From Salmonella bongori NCTC 12419 (GTDB taxonomy: Bacteria; Pseudomonadota; Gammaproteobacteria; Enterobacterales; Enterobacteriaceae), in assembly GCF_000252995.1 (NCBI RefSeq), contig NC_015761.1, positions 1,798,001-1,862,000 of the forward strand: a stretch of 64,000 bases of DNA, in the 5' to 3' direction. Made by a program: the position numbers and the translations under genes. A model generated the notes under the pieces. The model saw nothing but the letters and a program-made list of their open reading frames with translations, was not told the DNA's origin and did no database searches. This document shows positions 16,209 to 25,558 of this stretch, piece by piece (position 1 is the stretch's first letter; every line of letters begins with the position of its first letter).

Positions 16209-17942
16209 TTGGATGCTGCAACAATTATTAGTCTATTTATTTTGGGTTCCATCCTTGTAACCAGCAGTATCCTGTTAAGTTCATTCTCATCGCGGCTTGG
16301 TATCCCGATTCTGGTTATCTTCCTCGCCATTGGGATGTTAGCGGGTGTGGATGGCATCGGCGGCATTCCTTTCGACAATTATCCTTTCGCCTATATGGTC
16401 AGTAACCTGGCTCTGGCAATTATCTTACTGGATGGCGGCATGCGCACCCAGGCCAGCTCTTTTCGGGTAGCACTGGGGCCTGCGCTGTCGCTGGCAACGC
16501 TCGGCGTGCTGATTACCTCAGGGTTGACTGGCATGATGGCGGCCTGGCTGTTTCATCTGGATCTTATTGAAGGTTTGCTCATCGGCGCAATTGTTGGTTC
16601 GACTGACGCAGCAGCGGTCTTTTCGCTTCTGGGCGGCAAAGGGTTAAACGAACGTGTCGGCTCCACGCTGGAGATCGAATCGGGAAGTAACGATCCAATG
16701 GCCGTTTTTCTGACTATCACGTTAATTGAGATGATTCAGAAACATGAGACTGGTCTGGACTGGATGTTTGCCGTTCATATTGTTCAGCAGTTCGGTCTTG
16801 GCATTGTCTTTGGCCTGGGCGGAGGCTATCTGCTACAGCAGATGATTAATCGCATTTCCCTGCCCAGTGGTCTGTATCCGATGCTGGCGCTCAGCGGCGG
16901 TATTCTGATTTTTGCCCTGACAACCGCGCTGGGAGGTAGTGGTATTCTCGCGGTCTACCTGTGTGGATTCCTGTTAGGAAATCGCCCTATTCGTAACCGT
17001 TACGGTATCCTGCAAAACTTTGACGGGCTGGCCTGGCTGGCGCAGATTGCGATGTTCCTGGTATTGGGATTACTGGTAACACCTTCCGATCTGTGGCCGA
17101 TTGCCGTCCCTGCGCTCATTCTTTCTATCTGGATGATTTTTTTCGCCCGCCCACTGTCGGTTTTCACCGGTCTGCTACCCTTTCGCGGTTTCAATCTCCG
17201 GGAACGCATTTTCATCAGTTGGGTCGGCTTGCGCGGCGCGGTGCCAATTATTCTCGCCGTATTCCCTATGATGGCCGGGCTTGAAAACGCGCGTCTGTTC
17301 TTTAATGTCGCATTCTTTGTGGTATTGGTGTCACTGCTTTTACAAGGGACATCGCTGTCATGGGCTGCGAAAAAAGCCAAAGTGGTGGTGCCTCCAGTCG
17401 GCTGGCCAGTCTCACGCGTGGGGCTTGACATCCATCCTGACAATCCGTGGGAACAATTCATTTATCAATTGAGCGCGGATAAATGGTGCGTCGGCGCGGC
17501 ATTGCGCGATCTGCACATGCCAAACGAAACCCGTATTGCTGCGCTGTTTCGCGATAATGAACTTTTTCATCCCACAGGAAGCACTCGCCTGCGTGAAGGC
17601 GACGTACTGTGCGTGATTGGCCGGGAGCGCGATCTGCCAGCGCTGGGCAAACTGTTTAGCCAGTCACCGCCAGTTTCGTTAGATCAGCGTTTCTTTGGCG
17701 ATTTTATCCTTGAAGCGAATGCAAAATTTGCTGATGTAGCGCTTATCTACGGACTGGAAGAAGGAATGGAGTACCGGGATAAACAGCAAACTCTGGGCGA
17801 AATTATACAGCAACTGCTGGGTGCCGCGCCGGTTGTTGGCGATCAGGTTGAATTTGCCGGAATGATTTGGACCGTGGCGGAAAAAGAAGATAACGTGGTA
17901 CGCAAGATAGGGGTACGCGTCGCTGAAGACGAAACGGAATAA
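16209..17942 (+). CDS. nhaP2: K+/H+ antiporter NhaP2 (CvrA), TTG start
   Basis: CPA1-family cation/proton antiporter of 577 residues, expelling potassium in exchange for protons at the inner membrane. About 12 membrane helices occupy residues 1-390, with the ion-binding block ESGSNDPMAVFLT. The C-terminal half carries a TrkA-C-type domain (STRLREGDVLCVIGRERDLP) likely to bind a regulatory ligand. The TTG at 16209 follows AGGAGATAAAAAACG and gives the same N-terminus (MDAATIISLFILG) as the E. coli protein. Confidence 0.95.
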   Translation: MDAATIISLFILGSILVTSSILLSSFSSRLGIPILVIFLAIGMLAGVDGIGGIPFDNYPFAYMVSNLALAIILLDGGMRTQASSFRVALGPALSLATLGVLITSGLTGMMAAWLFHLDLIEGLLIGAIVGSTDAAAVFSLLGGKGLNERVGSTLEIESGSNDPMAVFLTITLIEMIQKHETGLDWMFAVHIVQQFGLGIVFGLGGGYLLQQMINRISLPSGLYPMLALSGGILIFALTTALGGSGILAVYLCGFLLGNRPIRNRYGILQNFDGLAWLAQIAMFLVLGLLVTPSDLWPIAVPALILSIWMIFFARPLSVFTGLLPFRGFNLRERIFISWVGLRGAVPIILAVFPMMAGLENARLFFNVAFFVVLVSLLLQGTSLSWAAKKAKVVVPPVGWPVSRVGLDIHPDNPWEQFIYQLSADKWCVGAALRDLHMPNETRIAALFRDNELFHPTGSTRLREGDVLCVIGRERDLPALGKLFSQSPPVSLDQRFFGDFILEANAKFADVALIYGLEEGMEYRDKQQTLGEIIQQLLGAAPVVGDQVEFAGMIWTVAEKEDNVVRKIGVRVAEDETE

Positions 17943-17959
17943 ACTCGCTTTCCTGAAAG

Positions 17960-17997
17960 CGTGTCGACCGGCCATCTGATGCGCCGGTCGACACGCC
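17960..17997. terminator. Hairpin between convergent nhaP2 and dadX
   Basis: A perfect 14-base stem, GCGTGTCGACCGGC (17960-17973) and GCCGGTCGACACGC (17984-17997), with a 10-base loop. No T-run follows on either strand, so it is a strong 3'-end structure rather than a classic intrinsic terminator. Confidence 0.6.
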
Positions 17998-18012
17998 ATG
18001 ACTACGCCAGTG

Positions 18013-19083
18013 TTACGTTGTCACAAATGGCACGCGCGGTGCGACGGCGCACAGTAATTCATAGCCTAACGTGCCTGCCGCGGAAGCGACGTCATCCACC
18101 TTAATGTCTTTGCCCCATAATTCGACCGGCGTGCCGATTCCCGCCTGCGGACACGGCGTCAAATCCACCGCCAACATATCCATTGAAACGGTGCCTATTG
18201 TTCCCGTACGGATACCGTCCACCAGGACCGGCGTTCCTGTCGGCGCATGGCGCGGATAGCCATCAGCATAACCGGCCGCTACGATACCAATGCGCTGCTC
18301 CTGACCCGCAGTATAACACCCGCCATAACCGACCTTTTCACCCGCTTTCAGTGTCTGCACGCCAATAATTTCGCTACTCAGCGTCATAACGGGTTTTAGT
18401 CCGGTATTGGCAATATCCCGCCACAGTCCTGACGGCGACGCACCGTACAGAATAATGCCAGGCCTGACCCAATCGTAATGCGCCTCGGGATGCCACAGTG
18501 TCGCCGCCGAGTTTGATAACGAATACGGGCACTCAAGCCCCTCCGTTGCCAGCGCAATACGGGCCATCGCTTCTCCGATGCCTTCCGGATGATCTGCCTG
18601 GGCAAAATGTGACATCAGTGTCATTGTGCCGACATTGCGTATCGCCCGTAACTGCTGCCACACAGTCTGGGCCCGTTCTGGCTGAAAGCCCAGTCGATTC
18701 ATGCCACTGTTGACTTTGACATAGATATCCAGCGGCGCGTTAAGCCGCGCGTTTTGCAGCGCTTTTAACTGCCAGTTACTGTGGATGCAGGTAGTTAGCC
18801 GATAGGTGTCGTATTGCTCCAGCTCCTGGGCATGAAAAAAACCTTCCAGCATTAATATCGGGCCTTTCCACCCTCGCTCACGCAGCGTAATCGCCTCTTC
18901 AAGGTTGAGCATGGCGAAGCCGTCAGTAGCCCCCAGCGCACCCCAGACGCGCTCAATACCGTGGCCGTAAGCATTGGCTTTCACTACCGACCAGACGCGC
19001 GCCTCAGGGGCCGCCCGGCGCACAATAGCCAAATTTTGTTTCATTGCCTGTAAATCAAGACTGGCTTGTATAGGGCGGGTCAT
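18013..19083 (-). CDS. dadX: Catabolic alanine racemase
   Basis: PLP enzyme converting L-alanine to D-alanine for catabolism by DadA; 356 residues. The PLP lysine is in VVKANAYGHG (near residue 34) and the second catalytic tyrosine in VGYGGCYTAG (near residue 255). It lies 13 bases downstream of dadA on the same strand, forming the dadAX operon. Confidence 0.96.
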   Translation of the reverse strand: MTRPIQASLDLQAMKQNLAIVRRAAPEARVWSVVKANAYGHGIERVWGALGATDGFAMLNLEEAITLRERGWKGPILMLEGFFHAQELEQYDTYRLTTCIHSNWQLKALQNARLNAPLDIYVKVNSGMNRLGFQPERAQTVWQQLRAIRNVGTMTLMSHFAQADHPEGIGEAMARIALATEGLECPYSLSNSAATLWHPEAHYDWVRPGIILYGASPSGLWRDIANTGLKPVMTLSSEIIGVQTLKAGEKVGYGGCYTAGQEQRIGIVAAGYADGYPRHAPTGTPVLVDGIRTGTIGTVSMDMLAVDLTPCPQAGIGTPVELWGKDIKVDDVASAAGTLGYELLCAVAPRVPFVTT

Positions 19084-19096
19084 TTCACTTCCTTAT

Positions 19097-20395
19097 TCAG
19101 TTATGTGCGCTATGCAAACGCTGCGGACGGGAAGGCATAAAATCAGCGCCGTACCGCGCCACGCTCAGATCATCGTAAGGTATCGCAGGTGTACGGTCTG
19201 ATAAGATATCGCTTAATAATTGACCTGAACCGCAGGCCATGGTCCAGCCTAATGTGCCATGCCCGGTATTGAGCCACAGATTTTTAAAACGGGTGCGTCC
19301 AACGACTGGCGTGCCGTCTGGCGTCATGGGCCGCAAACCGGTCCAGAAAGTAGCCTGCTCGATATGACCGCCACGCGGAAAAAGATCCCGCACGACCATC
19401 TCCAGCGTCTCGCGACGCGGTTGTAACAATTCGGTATTAAAGCCCACGATTTCCGCCATCCCCCCCACGCGAATACGCTTATCGAAACGTGTAATGGCGA
19501 TTTTGTAGGTTTCATCCAGAATAGTCGACACGGGCGCGCCATCTGACTGGGCTATGGGAATAGTTAATGAATAACCTTTCAGCGGATAAACCGGAATATC
19601 GACAATGCCTTTAAGCATCGCCGTCGAATACGATCCGAACGCCATGACATACGCATCCGCTTTAATGATTTCACCGCCGCATTTCACGCCGTAAATCTGT
19701 TCATTTTCATACAGCAGTTTTTCTACAGGGGTATTAAAGCGAAAGGTTACCCCCGCCTGCTCCGCCATGTGCGCCAGACGCTGAGTAAAGAGTTGGCAAT
19801 CTCCGGTTTCATCATTTGGTAAACGCAGTCCGCCGGTCAATTTATGTGCGACCTCCGCCAGAGCGGGCTCGACTTCCGCCAGTCGGCTGGACTCCAGCAA
19901 CTGATATGGCACACCAGCGTCCTCGAGCACTGCGATATCGCGGGTGGCATTCTCATACTGTTGCGCGGTACGAAAAAGCTGTAGCGTTCCCCCCTGGCGG
20001 CCTTCATATTCAATACCGGTTGAAGCGCGTAACGTTTTCAGACAGTCACGGCTATATTCCGCCAGACGCACCATACGGCCTTTGTTTTCCATGTAATGCC
20101 GGGTATCGCAGTTACGCAGCATTTGCCACATCCACTTCAATTGAAACGGGGTACCGTCCAGACGCACCGCCAACGGTGCGTGGCGCTGAAACATCCATTT
20201 TATCGCTTTCAGCGGCACGCCTGGGGCTGCCCACGGCGCTGCGTATCCCGGTGAAATTTGCCCGGCATTCGCCGCACTGGTCTCTTGCGCCGGGCCGGAT
20301 TCGCGATCAATGACGGTGACCTCATGTCCCGCCTGACTCAGATACCAGGCGCTGGTCACACCGACCACGCCACTCCCCAGGATGACAACTCGCAT
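19097..20395 (-). CDS. dadA: D-amino acid dehydrogenase, FAD subunit
   Basis: Membrane-associated flavoprotein that oxidises D-alanine to pyruvate and ammonia and feeds electrons to quinone; 432 residues. The FAD-binding motif VVILGSGVVGVTSAWYLSQ starts at residue 2, and the family C-terminal block GLRPMTPDGTPVVGRT precedes LWLNTGHGTLGWTM. First gene of dadAX; a CRP-like site lies upstream (20485-20500). Confidence 0.96.
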   Translation of the reverse strand: MRVVILGSGVVGVTSAWYLSQAGHEVTVIDRESGPAQETSAANAGQISPGYAAPWAAPGVPLKAIKWMFQRHAPLAVRLDGTPFQLKWMWQMLRNCDTRHYMENKGRMVRLAEYSRDCLKTLRASTGIEYEGRQGGTLQLFRTAQQYENATRDIAVLEDAGVPYQLLESSRLAEVEPALAEVAHKLTGGLRLPNDETGDCQLFTQRLAHMAEQAGVTFRFNTPVEKLLYENEQIYGVKCGGEIIKADAYVMAFGSYSTAMLKGIVDIPVYPLKGYSLTIPIAQSDGAPVSTILDETYKIAITRFDKRIRVGGMAEIVGFNTELLQPRRETLEMVVRDLFPRGGHIEQATFWTGLRPMTPDGTPVVGRTRFKNLWLNTGHGTLGWTMACGSGQLLSDILSDRTPAIPYDDLSVARYGADFMPSRPQRLHSAHN

Positions 20396-20484
20396 AACCG
20401 CTCCGTTATTAGTAATAAGAATAATCTTCTGATTACATCTTGATAACTCAGATGAAAATATTATTCAACATACGACTTTTTTAT

Positions 20485-20500
20485 GGTGACATGCTTCACA
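20485..20500. promoter_or_regulatory. CRP-like binding site of dadAX
   Basis: GGTGA-CATGCT-TCACA matches the CRP consensus TGTGA-N6-TCACA at nine of ten half-site positions. It is 90 bases upstream of the dadA start codon, consistent with known catabolite control of dadAX. Confidence 0.7.
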
Positions 20501-20660
20501 TATACCCTAATGGTAAGCCATCTCACTGGTGTGAGATCTCCTGCTGCGCACCATTTTTACGCAGCATAAAATCGTGCGTCGACCCGGTTTTTCACCGTAC
20601 AGATCGGAGAAAATCGCAAAGAAAAATTTTCACTCTCAATTCGTTTTTTAACAGGCTGTT

Positions 20661-20668
20661 CTATGCTT
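20661..20668 (+). promoter_or_regulatory. Sigma-S-like -10 element of ycgB
   Basis: CTATGCTT resembles the RpoS -10 consensus CTATACTT and lies about 50 bases before the ycgB start. E. coli ycgB is RpoS-dependent, which supports the assignment, but no -35 was required or seen. Confidence 0.4.
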
Positions 20669-20718
20669 TAAATGAGGCACTCCACACAGAGAGCGCCGCC
20701 AACAATGAGGGTGCGCGA

Positions 20719-22251
20719 ATGGCTACGATTGACTCCATGAATAAGGACACCACACGCTTGAGCGATGGGCCCGACTGGACCTTTGATCTGCTGGATACTT
20801 ATCTGGCAGAGATAGACCGGGTGGCGAAACGCTATAAGCTGGATACTTACCCTCACCAAATTGAGGTCATCACCTCCGAACAGATGATGGACGCCTACTC
20901 CAGCGTTGGGATGCCCATCAACTATCCACACTGGTCATTTGGCAAAAAGTTCATTGAAACTGAACGTCTGTATAAGCATGGCCAGCAGGGACTGGCTTAT
21001 GAAATTGTGATCAACTCCAATCCCTGTATCGCCTATTTGATGGAGGAAAATACCATCACCATGCAGGCGCTGGTGATGGCGCACGCCTGTTACGGACATA
21101 ACTCGTTTTTTAAGAATAATTATCTGTTTCGAAGCTGGACGGATGCCAGTTCTATCGTTGATTACCTAATTTTCGCCCGTAATTACATTACCCGTTGTGA
21201 AGAACGCTACGGGGTAGACGAGGTAGAAAAGCTGCTCGATTCCTGTCACGCGCTGATGAATTACGGCGTTGATCGCTATAAGCGCCCGCAAAAAATCTCA
21301 TTGCAGGAGGAAAAAGCGCGACAAAAAAGCCGGGAAGAGTATCTGCAAAGCCAGGTCAATATGCTGTGGCGCACGTTGCCGAAACGCGAAGAAGAGAAAA
21401 CCGTTGCCGAAGCGCGACGTTTTCCTTCCGAACCGCAGGAAAATCTGCTCTATTTTATGGAAAAAAATGCCCCACTGCTGGAGCCGTGGCAACGTGAAAT
21501 TCTGCGCATCGTGCGTAAAGTTAGCCAGTATTTTTATCCGCAGAAACAGACGCAGGTCATGAACGAAGGCTGGGCGACCTTCTGGCATTACACCATCCTT
21601 AATCATCTCTATGACGAAGGCAAAGTCACAGAGCGCTTTATGCTGGAGTTTTTACACAGCCACACCAATGTGGTGTTCCAGCCGCCCTATAACAGCCCCT
21701 GGTATAGCGGAATAAATCCTTATGCGCTTGGCTTTGCCATGTTCCAGGATATTAAACGTATTTGCCAGTCGCCGACTGATGAAGATAAATACTGGTTCCC
21801 GGATATTGCTGGTTCCGACTGGCTGGAAACGCTGCACTTCGCTATGCGTGACTTTAAAGATGAGAGTTTTATCAGCCAGTTCCTGTCGCCTAAAGTGATG
21901 CGCGATTTTCGTTTCTTCACGGTACTTGATGATGACAGACATAATTATCTGGAAATCTCCGCTATTCATAATGAGGACGGGTATCGGGAGATTCGTGCAA
22001 AACTGTCGTCACAGTATAATCTGAGTAATCTGGAACCGAATATTCAGGTCTGGAATGTGGATTTACGCGGTGACAGGTCACTGACGTTGCGTTATATCCC
22101 CCATAACCGCGCGCCGCTGGATAAGGGGCGCAAAGAGGTGCTGAAACATGTACACCGCTTATGGGGATTTGATGTCATGCTGGAACAGCAGAATGAAGAC
22201 GGCAGCGTAGAATTGCTGGAACGTTGCCCGCCGCGCATGAACAATCTGTAA
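20719..22251 (+). CDS. ycgB: SpoVR family protein YcgB
   Basis: A 510-residue cytoplasmic SpoVR-family protein of unknown biochemical activity; homologues affect spore cortex formation in Bacillus, and enterobacterial members are stationary-phase genes. Conserved blocks are HACYGHNSFFKNNYLF and MNEGWATFWHYTILNHLYDE; their histidine, glutamate and tryptophan residues look like a metal or cofactor site. The ATG at 20719 follows GAGGG and matches the E. coli start; an upstream in-frame ATG at 20440 would add 93 residues of unrelated sequence across the control region. Confidence 0.93.
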   Translation: MATIDSMNKDTTRLSDGPDWTFDLLDTYLAEIDRVAKRYKLDTYPHQIEVITSEQMMDAYSSVGMPINYPHWSFGKKFIETERLYKHGQQGLAYEIVINSNPCIAYLMEENTITMQALVMAHACYGHNSFFKNNYLFRSWTDASSIVDYLIFARNYITRCEERYGVDEVEKLLDSCHALMNYGVDRYKRPQKISLQEEKARQKSREEYLQSQVNMLWRTLPKREEEKTVAEARRFPSEPQENLLYFMEKNAPLLEPWQREILRIVRKVSQYFYPQKQTQVMNEGWATFWHYTILNHLYDEGKVTERFMLEFLHSHTNVVFQPPYNSPWYSGINPYALGFAMFQDIKRICQSPTDEDKYWFPDIAGSDWLETLHFAMRDFKDESFISQFLSPKVMRDFRFFTVLDDDRHNYLEISAIHNEDGYREIRAKLSSQYNLSNLEPNIQVWNVDLRGDRSLTLRYIPHNRAPLDKGRKEVLKHVHRLWGFDVMLEQQNEDGSVELLERCPPRMNNL

Positions 22252-22257
22252 TGGTAG

Positions 22258-22292
22258 TACTGCCCGGTAGCCGTGGCGCTTACCGGGCCCTC
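22258..22292. repeat. REP-like palindrome between ycgB and fadR
   Basis: GCCCGGTA (22262-22269) pairs with TACCGGGC (22281-22288) around a GC-rich centre. The pattern matches enterobacterial REP units, which favour the 3' ends of convergent genes, as here. Confidence 0.55.
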
Positions 22293-22297
22293 CTGGG

Positions 22298-23017
22298 TTA
22301 TCGCCCCTGAATGGCTAAATCACCGGGCAGATTTTTTTGCATACGGTGCCAAATTTCGCCGCTGTCATGCCCGTAACGACGCACCGTTTCATACACCTGA
22401 TCGTGCGCACCCTGCTCACATAACGACGATAATTTATGATAGAAGCCCAACGCCAGGCTGCGCGCTTCCGGATTGGCGAAATAGTGGCGGCCAATGCGGG
22501 TATATAATCCTTTCATGCCGTTCAGGATCAAGCCATATATAGGGTTGCCGGAGGCGAATGCCAGGCCGCGAAAGATGTTATAATCCAGCTCGGCGAAGGC
22601 ATCGGCATGATCGGCCACTTCGTGAGCGGTAGCCAGCACTTCCTGCGCTTTATCAGGATGTTGACGCAACGCCGTACGAATAAAAATAGTAGAAATATTG
22701 GTACGCACCGACAGCAGATTATCGATAAGCTGCGGAACGCTTTCATGGTCAAGGCGAGCCAGCGTTTCCAGAATATTCAACCCTGACGTTTCCCAAAAGT
22801 TATTGACCTTTGTCGGTTTACCATGCTGAATGGTCAGCCAGCCGTCTCGCGCCAGCCGTTGTAGTACTTCGCGTAATGTAGTGCGCGTCACACCGATCAG
22901 CTCGGAGAGTTCTCGTTCTGCCGGTAATATCGTTCCCGGAGGGAAGCGGTTATTCCAGATACTTTCAATAATATACTCTTCCGCGAAACCCGCCGGGCTC
23001 TGCGCCTTAATGACCAT
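22298..23017 (-). CDS. fadR: Fatty acid metabolism regulator FadR
   Basis: GntR-family repressor of fatty acid degradation and activator of unsaturated fatty acid synthesis; acyl-CoA binding releases DNA. 239 residues. The N-terminal winged helix includes PAERELSELIGVTRTTLREV; the helical C-terminal domain binds acyl-CoA. Start ATG at 23015-23017 (MVIKAQSPAGFAEEYI), eight residues downstream of another in-frame ATG, by agreement with the known protein. Divergent from nhaB. A likely target, fadD, is in this window. Confidence 0.96.
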   Translation of the reverse strand: MVIKAQSPAGFAEEYIIESIWNNRFPPGTILPAERELSELIGVTRTTLREVLQRLARDGWLTIQHGKPTKVNNFWETSGLNILETLARLDHESVPQLIDNLLSVRTNISTIFIRTALRQHPDKAQEVLATAHEVADHADAFAELDYNIFRGLAFASGNPIYGLILNGMKGLYTRIGRHYFANPEARSLALGFYHKLSSLCEQGAHDQVYETVRRYGHDSGEIWHRMQKNLPGDLAIQGR

Positions 23018-23236
23018 AGTGAGATTTCCATTACACAGCAAAACATAGTTACACTCATCATACCAGACGGGCGTAACGCCTGATAGCGGACACGATGAAG
23101 AAAAAGGGGATCAATACACCATTTCTGATATCGTCTGCGAATATCGTTAAGCACTTGCTTGCATTCGCCGCGCTCGCTACTCTCTGCGTTTAAACATAAA
23201 AACGCTATTTCATTTTCACAGGTAAGGGAAAATTTC

Positions 23237-24781
23237 ATGGAGATCTCCTGGGGTCGCGCCATGTGGCGCAACTTTTTAGGCCAGTCGCCTGACTGGTATA
23301 AACTGGCACTACTTATCTTTTTGATCATTAACCCATTAATCTTTTTCGCTAATTCTTTTGTTGCCGGCTGGCTATTGGTGGCGGAGTTTATCTTCACTCT
23401 GGCGATGGCGTTGAAGTGTTATCCACTTCTGCCCGGCGGGTTGCTGGCCATTGAAGCGGTTGTCATTGGTATGACCAGCGCTACCCATGTACGTGAAGAG
23501 GTTGCCGCCAACCTGGAAGTATTGCTGCTGCTGATGTTTATGGTGGCGGGCATCTACTTTATGAAACAGTTGCTACTGTTTATTTTTACCCGTCTGTTAC
23601 TCAGTATTCGCTCGAAGATGGTTCTGTCGCTGGCCTTTTGCGTCGCCGCTGCCTTCCTGTCGGCTTTCCTTGATGCCCTCACCGTGGTAGCTGTAGTGAT
23701 CAGCGTCGCGGTCGGTTTTTACGGAATTTACCATCGCGTTGCCTCATCACGCGGTGAAGAAAACGATATACTGGATGACAGCCATATCGACCAGCATTAC
23801 AAAACGGTGCTGGAGCAATTTCGCGGATTCTTGCGCAGCCTGATGATGCATGCAGGCGTGGGTACGGCGCTGGGCGGGGTAATGACGATGGTCGGGGAGC
23901 CGCAAAACCTGATCATTGCTAAAGCGGCTGGCTGGCATTTCGGCGACTTCTTTTTGCGTATGTCGCCGGTCACCATCCCGGTACTGGTATGTGGGCTGTT
24001 AACCTGTATATTGCTCGAGAAGATGCGCTGGTTTGGCTATGGCGAAACACTGCCGGAAAAAGTCCGCGACGTCTTACAGCAGTTCGATGACCAAAGCCGT
24101 AAGCAGCGCACCCGCCAGGATAAAATTAAGCTGATAGTTCAGGCGATTATCGGCATCTGGCTGGTTACCGCCCTCGCCCTTCATCTTGCAGAGGTGGGGC
24201 TGATTGGCCTGTCGGTGATTATTCTGGCCACCGCGTTAACGGGCGTTACCGATGAGCACGCCATCGGCAAAGCCTTTACCGAATCGCTGCCATTCACTGC
24301 ACTTTTGACCGTTTTCTTCTCTATTGTGGCAGTGATTATCGATCAACATCTTTTCGCGCCAATTATTCAGTTCGTTTTACAAGCCTCCGAACATGCGCAG
24401 CTAACGTTGTTCTATCTCTTTAACGGCCTGTTATCTTCTATTTCAGATAACGTCTTTGTTGGCACTATTTATATCAACGAAGCGAAAGCGGCAATGGAAA
24501 GCGGCGCGATTAGCTTAAAGCAATTTGAGCTGTTAGCCGTGGCAATCAATACCGGTACGAACCTGCCATCGGTAGCGACGCCAAACGGTCAGGCGGCATT
24601 TTTGTTCCTGCTAACCTCCGCACTGGCACCATTAATCCGTCTCTCCTATGGTCGCATGGTCTGGATGGCGTTGCCGTACACGATTGTTCTGACGTTGGTA
24701 GGGTTACTGTGCGTCGAATTCACTCTTGCACCAGTCACCGAATGGATGACCCAGATGGGCTGGTTAGCAACACTTTTATAA
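23237..24781 (+). CDS. nhaB: Na+/H+ antiporter NhaB
   Basis: Electrogenic sodium/proton antiporter of the inner membrane; 514 residues, about 12 helices. The ion-transport-family block AAAFLSAFLDALTVVAVVIS and GEPQNLIIAKAAGWHFGDFF are clearly present. The ATG at 23237 (MEISWGRAMWRNFLG) follows AGGGAAAATTTC and matches E. coli; a longer start at 23159 would add 26 residues reading through the leader. Confidence 0.95.
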   Translation: MEISWGRAMWRNFLGQSPDWYKLALLIFLIINPLIFFANSFVAGWLLVAEFIFTLAMALKCYPLLPGGLLAIEAVVIGMTSATHVREEVAANLEVLLLLMFMVAGIYFMKQLLLFIFTRLLLSIRSKMVLSLAFCVAAAFLSAFLDALTVVAVVISVAVGFYGIYHRVASSRGEENDILDDSHIDQHYKTVLEQFRGFLRSLMMHAGVGTALGGVMTMVGEPQNLIIAKAAGWHFGDFFLRMSPVTIPVLVCGLLTCILLEKMRWFGYGETLPEKVRDVLQQFDDQSRKQRTRQDKIKLIVQAIIGIWLVTALALHLAEVGLIGLSVIILATALTGVTDEHAIGKAFTESLPFTALLTVFFSIVAVIIDQHLFAPIIQFVLQASEHAQLTLFYLFNGLLSSISDNVFVGTIYINEAKAAMESGAISLKQFELLAVAINTGTNLPSVATPNGQAAFLFLLTSALAPLIRLSYGRMVWMALPYTIVLTLVGLLCVEFTLAPVTEWMTQMGWLATLL

Positions 24782-24786
24782 CGTTT

Positions 24787-24820
24787 AGCCGGGCGATTTA
24801 TTGCCCGGCTTCGCTTTTTG
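24787..24820 (+). terminator. Terminator of nhaB
   Basis: Stem AGCCGGGC (24787-24794) with GCCCGGCT (24803-24810), 8-base loop, followed by TCGC and a run of five T. Confidence 0.8.
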
Positions 24821-24922
24821 TCTGATAATTATCCAATTACACATTATTTCATTTCCCGCTAGTGGCGCACGAATTGAATTGGTTTACACTGCGGTCTCTA
24901 CGCATGTTGCAGGGAAATGATT

Positions 24923-25453
24923 ATGTTGCGATTTTTAAACCAGTGCTCACGGGGTCGGGGCGCATGGTTACTGATGGCGTTAACCGCCTTTGCGTTGGAA
25001 ATGGTAGCACTGTGGTTCCAGCATGTAATGTTGCTTAAGCCTTGCGTGCTGTGTATTTACGAGCGCTGCGCCCTGTTTGGCGTAATGGGCGCGGGTCTGG
25101 TTGGTGCCATAGCGCCGAAAACGCCGCTGCGGTACGTGGCGATGGTTATCTGGATTTATAGCGCCTGGCGGGGCCTGCAGCTGGCTTATGAACATACGAT
25201 GATTCAGTTGCACCCTTCGCCGTTCATGACCTGTGACTTTATAGCTCGCTTTCCAGACTGGTTACCGCTGGGTAAATGGCTGCCGCAAGTATTTGTAGCA
25301 TCCGGCGATTGCGCAGATCGTCAGTGGTCGTTTTTAACGCTGGAAATGCCGCAATGGCTGCTGGGGATCTTTACCGCCTATCTTGTGGTTGCGATAGCCG
25401 TCGTCATAGCCCAGGCGTATAGACCCAGAAAACGCGACTTATTTAGCCGCTAA
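24923..25453 (+). CDS. dsbB: Disulphide bond formation protein DsbB
   Basis: Inner-membrane quinone reductase that reoxidises DsbA; 176 residues, four helices. The two periplasmic cysteine pairs are visible: CVLC near residue 41, and the pair in FMTCDF and ASGDCADR. ATG at 24923 follows CAGGGAA. An in-frame ATG two codons upstream is ignored by homology. Confidence 0.96.
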   Translation: MLRFLNQCSRGRGAWLLMALTAFALEMVALWFQHVMLLKPCVLCIYERCALFGVMGAGLVGAIAPKTPLRYVAMVIWIYSAWRGLQLAYEHTMIQLHPSPFMTCDFIARFPDWLPLGKWLPQVFVASGDCADRQWSFLTLEMPQWLLGIFTAYLVVAIAVVIAQAYRPRKRDLFSR

Positions 25454-25458
25454 TACAT

Positions 25459-25483
25459 ACGCTCCTTCGGGAGCGTTTTTTAT
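25459..25483 (+). terminator. Terminator of dsbB
   Basis: ACGCTCC (25459-25465), loop TTCG, GGAGCGT (25470-25476) and a T-run: a standard strong intrinsic terminator. Confidence 0.9.
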
Positions 25484-25501
25484 TGCAAATGTTTGGCTGT
25501 C

Positions 25502-25540
25502 AGCCTTTAAAGGTGTATATTAAATACATCTTTAAAGGCT
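25502..25540. promoter_or_regulatory. NsrR operator inside a longer palindrome
   Basis: The core at 25510-25532 consists of half-sites AAGGTGTATAT and AAATACATCTT around a central T and fits the NsrR consensus (AAGATGYATTT arms). The symmetry continues outwards: 17-base arms starting AGCCTTTAAAGG and ending TTTAAAGGCT differ at only one position. It ends about 20 bases before the start of the yeaR-like gene, so NsrR bound here would block transcription until nitric oxide damages its cluster. Confidence 0.8.
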
Positions 25541-25558
25541 GTACAAAGGAGATGTTCT

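Larger units (their letters stand above)
20396..20718. other. Divergent control region between dadA and ycgB
   Basis: 323 bases shared by the divergent dadAX and ycgB promoters. It carries the CRP-like site and a sigma-S-like -10 listed separately. The rest is AT-rich near dadA, where Lrp binding would be expected from E. coli knowledge, but I could not define individual Lrp sites. Confidence 0.55.

Noticed and set aside
20440..20718. 93-residue N-terminal extension of ycgB
   Set aside because: The extension covers the CRP-like site and promoter region and does not match the SpoVR family; the ATG at 20719 has GAGGG.
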